From contig JBCCGE010000119.1 in the NCBI GenBank assembly GCA_039029455.1, positions 1 to 8,741 on the forward strand: 8,741 nucleotides of DNA, given 5' to 3'. This DNA is from JBCCGE01 sp039029455. GTDB lineage: Bacteria > Pseudomonadota > Gammaproteobacteria > Arenicellales > Poriferihabitantaceae. The notes below the pieces were generated by a model. It made no database searches, was not told the DNA's origin, and was given only the letters and a program-made list of their open reading frames with translations. Positions 6,454-8,741 of this stretch are shown here, one piece after another; position 1 is the first letter of the stretch; each line of letters opens with the position of its first letter. The position numbers were made by a program, and so were the translations under genes.

Positions 6454-7374
6454 ATGCAGCACGCGTTCATTATGGACCCTATCGAAGGGGTCAAAGCCTA
6501 CAAGGACACTACCTACTATCTGATGCTGGCCTGCGCCGAACGCGGTCACCGCGTCTGCTATCTGGATCAACGTCAGTTGTGGCTGCGGCACGATGAACTG
6601 CACGCTACCGTTACCTGGCTCGAGGTGAATGCCGATATTGAGCATCCGTTTACGGTCGTCAAGCAGGAGAGTTTGCCGATGGCTGCAATGGATGCCATCT
6701 GGGTGCGGACCGATCCGCCGTTTGACCGGCGTTATTTCTATACCACGCTGCTGCTGGATTACCTGCCGGAGACCACGCGGGTGTTGAATCGACCGTCCGG
6801 TATTCGCAACTGGAACGAAAAACTGGCCGCGCTGGTGTTTCCCGAGTTCACGCCGCAGACTCGGGTCACGTCTTCAGTTGATGAAATTCAGCGATTTGCC
6901 GAGGAGGAAGGACGCATTACGGTCAAGCCCGTTGATGGATTTGGCGGTAAGGGTATTGTCTTCTTCTCACCGGGTGACGATGCATCCGTTCTTCATCAGG
7001 CAACCCACAACGAACAGCACTGGGTGATTGCGCAGGAGTATCTGCCAGCGGCGTCCGAAGGCGACAAGCGGATTTTGATACTGGAAGGGGAGCCACTCGG
7101 CGGCATACTGCGGGTTCACGCCGAGGGTGTTGAACTCAATAATCTGGATGCCGGAGGTACGGCTAATCCTGTCGATCTGACCGAACGCGATCTTGAAATC
7201 TGTCGCGCGCTAAAACCGGATCTCGAAGAGCAGGGCATTTTCTTTGTTGGAATCGATGTCATTGGTGGCATGCTGATCGAAGTCAACGTCACCAGCCCAA
7301 CCGGCTTGCAGGAAATGAGTCGGTTCGCCGATCAGAAGTTTCATCACCGGATTATCGAGGCGCTGGAGTCCTGA
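6454..7374 (+). CDS. Glutathione synthetase-like ATP-grasp ligase (GshB family, divergent active-site loop)
   Basis: Full-length GshB-family protein (306 residues; E. coli GshB has 316) with an N-terminal substrate-binding domain and a C-terminal ATP-grasp fold. Family motifs are FIMDP (5-9), RTDPPFD (85-91), NRPSGIRNWNEKL (112-124), the ATP loop KPVDGFGGKG (158-167), GDKR (203-206), NLDAGG (230-235), metal-site Asp268 in FVGIDVIGG, and EVNVTSPTG (276-284). GshB joins gamma-glutamylcysteine to glycine to make glutathione. In the flexible loop over the active site, however, the two E. coli arginines (R233, reported essential, and R241) align with Leu228 and Thr236. This is either a diverged glutathione synthetase or a paralogue with another substrate, so I give no symbol. 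The ATG at 6454 keeps the first beta strand before MDP. It lies 13 bases after the synthetase stop, without a Shine-Dalgarno sequence, and is probably co-transcribed. No gshA is visible. Confidence 0.88.
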   Translation: MQHAFIMDPIEGVKAYKDTTYYLMLACAERGHRVCYLDQRQLWLRHDELHATVTWLEVNADIEHPFTVVKQESLPMAAMDAIWVRTDPPFDRRYFYTTLLLDYLPETTRVLNRPSGIRNWNEKLAALVFPEFTPQTRVTSSVDEIQRFAEEEGRITVKPVDGFGGKGIVFFSPGDDASVLHQATHNEQHWVIAQEYLPAASEGDKRILILEGEPLGGILRVHAEGVELNNLDAGGTANPVDLTERDLEICRALKPDLEEQGIFFVGIDVIGGMLIEVNVTSPTGLQEMSRFADQKFHHRIIEALES

Positions 7375-7411
7375 GCCCGCTTCCCGGAAACCACAGCCCC
7401 GAAGTCGCTGA

Positions 7412-8221
7412 ATGAATCCTCTGAGTCCGGGCGTAAAGAAATTTCTCTACGAACAGTGCGCATTTGGTCGTTTGCGCTGGATTGCCAAACCCGTCTACGA
7501 CTCCATACTCTTTCTGGAGTTGTGCTGGCACCGATTTGAAGATCTGTTCCATCCGGTGAATTCCGCTCCGGTTCCGGAACTCACGATCATCATCAAAACC
7601 TTTGAGCGACCTTATGCGGTGAAGCGGTTGCTGCGCAGTATCCGCCGTCGGTATCCGGATGTTCCCATACTGATCGTAGATGACAGCCGACAACCGCTAA
7701 GTATCGAGGCCGAAGGTGTTGAGGTGATTGAGTTGCCTTACGACTCGGGCATTTCAGTAGGCCGAAACCATGCGCTGGATATTGTATCGACGAAGTATTT
7801 TCTGCTGCTCGACGATGATTTCGTGTTTTCCCATCGACAGCAACTCCATGAATACGTGGACTTGATGCAACGCCACGACACGATCGATATTATGGGTGGG
7901 CGCTATATTGATCTGCCGTTGTATACCCTGCACGCGTTTCAGAATACGCCATTGCAGGGCACCCGTGCCGAACCCAAAGTAGCATTGGGCACCCTCTACG
8001 ATTCACATCCGGTTGTCGACAAAGTGCAGAATTATTTTGTCGGTCGGACAGAAACTGTGCGCGAGGTTAAGTGGAAGCCGGAACTGAAAATCATGGAACA
8101 CACTGAGTTCTTTACCCGCGCACGTGGGCAGCTGGTTACGGTATTCCACCGCGATATGAAAATTCTGCACGCAAAAACCCCTTTTGATTTGGGCTACCTG
8201 AAGATGCGTTACCGCAGGTAG
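7412..8221 (+). CDS. GT-A glycosyltransferase resembling beta-1,4-GalNAc transferase (GT12-like)
   Basis: Predicted nucleotide-sugar glycosyltransferase of the GT-A fold, 269 residues. From about residue 57 it follows the catalytic domain of animal GM2/GD2 synthase (B4GALNT1, CAZy GT12) as I remember it: TIIIKTFERP (58-67), LLRSIRRRYPDVPILIVDDS (73-92), SVGRNHAL (115-122), STKYFLLLDDDFVF (126-139) with metal-binding DDD at 134-136, MGGRYIDL (161-168), VQNYFVGRTETVREV (205-219) and MEHTEFF (228-234). It has no signal peptide or anchor helix; residues 1-50 include an amphipathic stretch that could touch the membrane. Donor and acceptor are unknown; a surface or lipid-linked glycan is a reasonable guess. 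A TGA at 7409-7411 immediately precedes the ATG in frame, so the start cannot lie further upstream. It is 37 bases after the gshB-like gene, without a Shine-Dalgarno sequence, and ends inside a hairpin. Confidence 0.82.
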   Translation: MNPLSPGVKKFLYEQCAFGRLRWIAKPVYDSILFLELCWHRFEDLFHPVNSAPVPELTIIIKTFERPYAVKRLLRSIRRRYPDVPILIVDDSRQPLSIEAEGVEVIELPYDSGISVGRNHALDIVSTKYFLLLDDDFVFSHRQQLHEYVDLMQRHDTIDIMGGRYIDLPLYTLHAFQNTPLQGTRAEPKVALGTLYDSHPVVDKVQNYFVGRTETVREVKWKPELKIMEHTEFFTRARGQLVTVFHRDMKILHAKTPFDLGYLKMRYRR

Positions 8222-8225
8222 CCCA
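8190..8225. terminator. Perfect 11-bp hairpin over the glycosyltransferase stop codon
   Basis: TGGGCTACCTG (8190-8200) pairs without mismatch with CAGGTAGCCCA (8215-8225) across a 14-base loop. The TAG stop (8219-8221) lies in the 3' arm. The hairpin also begins 14 bases beyond the stop of the convergent SnoaL-like gene, so it can serve both. Neither side has an adjacent T-run, so transcript stabilisation is as likely as intrinsic termination. Confidence 0.6.
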
Positions 8226-8239
8226 TTACTTCGAAGCGA

Positions 8240-8713
8240 TTATTCAGCGGAGAGCTGCTGCATCGCTTTCGCCCACTCCTCAACGTGATACGACTGGGTA
8301 ATCAGGCCGCCTTCTACGGTGTGGATGTCGATGGTCATAATCTTGAAACTCTTGCCTGACGGCGGAATGCCGAACATGGGTTTTTCCGGCGTTCCGGTTG
8401 CGATACTGCGGACAATGTAGCGGTTTCCGTCCTGCAGAATTTCCTGGATGGCCCAGTTCAGATTGGGTATGGCCGCACCAAATCCCTGCAGGGTGGCAAC
8501 AAATCCCGTGCGATCCGGCCCGCCTCTGGGTGTTGGAATGGACACCCATTTTTCGGTCAGGACGGCGGCGGCACTGCTTTCCATATCTGCTCGATTGGGC
8601 TGACTGAGCAGCTCGTCGTAGAACGCTCTGACCACGGCTTCATCAGATGCGAAACCGGCCGGCGCAACCGCGGTGATCAGCAAAACCATTAACGCTCGAA
8701 CACTGTTTTTCAT
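8240..8713 (-). CDS. Exported SnoaL-like (NTF2-fold) protein
   Basis: 157 residues. An N-terminal signal peptide (basic MKNSVR, hydrophobic 7-18, likely cleavage after GFA at 20-22 or nearby) predicts export to the periplasm. The mature part is a SnoaL-like/ester-cyclase NTF2-fold domain. Visible family features are VVRAFYDELL (27-36), VLTEKWVSIPTPRGGPDRTGFVATL in two parts (51-64 and 65-75), IPNLNWAIQEILQDGNRYIVR (82-102), TGTPEKPMFGIPPSGKSF (107-123... ending near 124), DIHTVEGGLI (129-138) and SYHVEEW (141-147). The fold often binds small hydrophobic molecules and catalyses cyclisation, hydrolysis or isomerisation, but many members have no known activity, and His131, His143 and Glu145 are only candidate pocket residues. 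A good Shine-Dalgarno AGGAG (8726-8722) lies 8 bases before the ATG at 8713. It is convergent with the glycosyltransferase gene, 18 bases apart. Confidence 0.83.
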   Translation of the reverse strand: MKNSVRALMVLLITAVAPAGFASDEAVVRAFYDELLSQPNRADMESSAAAVLTEKWVSIPTPRGGPDRTGFVATLQGFGAAIPNLNWAIQEILQDGNRYIVRSIATGTPEKPMFGIPPSGKSFKIMTIDIHTVEGGLITQSYHVEEWAKAMQQLSAE

Positions 8714-8721
8714 GGGTAAAG

Positions 8722-8726
8722 CTCCT
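8722..8726 (-). promoter_or_regulatory. Shine-Dalgarno sequence of the SnoaL-like gene
   Basis: AGGAG on the minus strand with 8 bases to the ATG supports the start at 8713. The promoter must lie beyond the window edge. Confidence 0.8.
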
Positions 8727-8741
8727 GTTTTGAGAGAAAAG

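Noticed and set aside
5865..6494. 209-codon minus-strand frame across the 3' end of the prpE-like gene
   Set aside because: Lies opposite fully conserved PrpE motifs (YETGD, hinge, PKTRSGK) and crosses into the gshB-like start; a shadow frame.
7381..7389. TTCCCGGAA palindrome before the glycosyltransferase gene as an operator
   Set aside because: Only 9 bases, inside an operon gap with no promoter-like sequence nearby; expected by chance.

Overview
The window looks like chromosomal DNA of a moderately GC-rich proteobacterium, most likely a gammaproteobacterium. ClpA is collinear with the Escherichia coli protein as I remember it, and there is a DoxX protein, a crotonase, a PrpE/ACSS3-type acyl-CoA synthetase and a GshB-like ligase. 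Placement below class is not possible from the sequence alone. I see no phage, IS, CRISPR, tRNA or rRNA signature.

Layout. (1) Positions 1-1456 hold the 3' two thirds of clpA (+), cut by the window edge. (2) Positions 1457-1856 have no recognisable gene but carry a credible sigma70 promoter and palindromes ahead of doxX. (3) doxX (+, 1857-2231) is a four-helix membrane protein. (4) A convergent gap with a strong hairpin (2245-2285) separates it from a leftward pair: an enoyl-CoA hydratase (4371-3595) and an MFS transporter (3564-2347). (5) A divergent intergenic region (4372-4535) holds a promoter candidate and a 27-bp near-perfect dyad. (6) A rightward cluster follows: a prpE/ACSS3-like short-chain acyl-CoA synthetase (4536-6440), a gshB-like ATP-grasp ligase (6454-7374) and a small glycosyltransferase resembling animal GM2/GD2 synthase, CAZy GT12 (7412-8221). 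(7) A leftward gene for a secreted SnoaL-like protein (8713-8240) converges on it, with an 11-bp perfect-stem hairpin over the glycosyltransferase stop codon.

How they may work together (inference). The divergent pair prpE versus crotonase plus MFS suggests uptake and CoA activation of a short-chain carboxylate such as propionate, and its oxidation, controlled from the shared intergenic region. The ATP-grasp and glycosyltransferase genes follow prpE closely and are probably co-transcribed, but they do not belong to that pathway in any obvious way. The most unusual points are the ATP-grasp protein, which keeps the GshB scaffold but lacks the two loop arginines of E. coli GshB, and the GT12-like enzyme beside it. 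Five of the seven complete genes lack a recognisable Shine-Dalgarno sequence. All family assignments come from motif recognition by eye, without searches.
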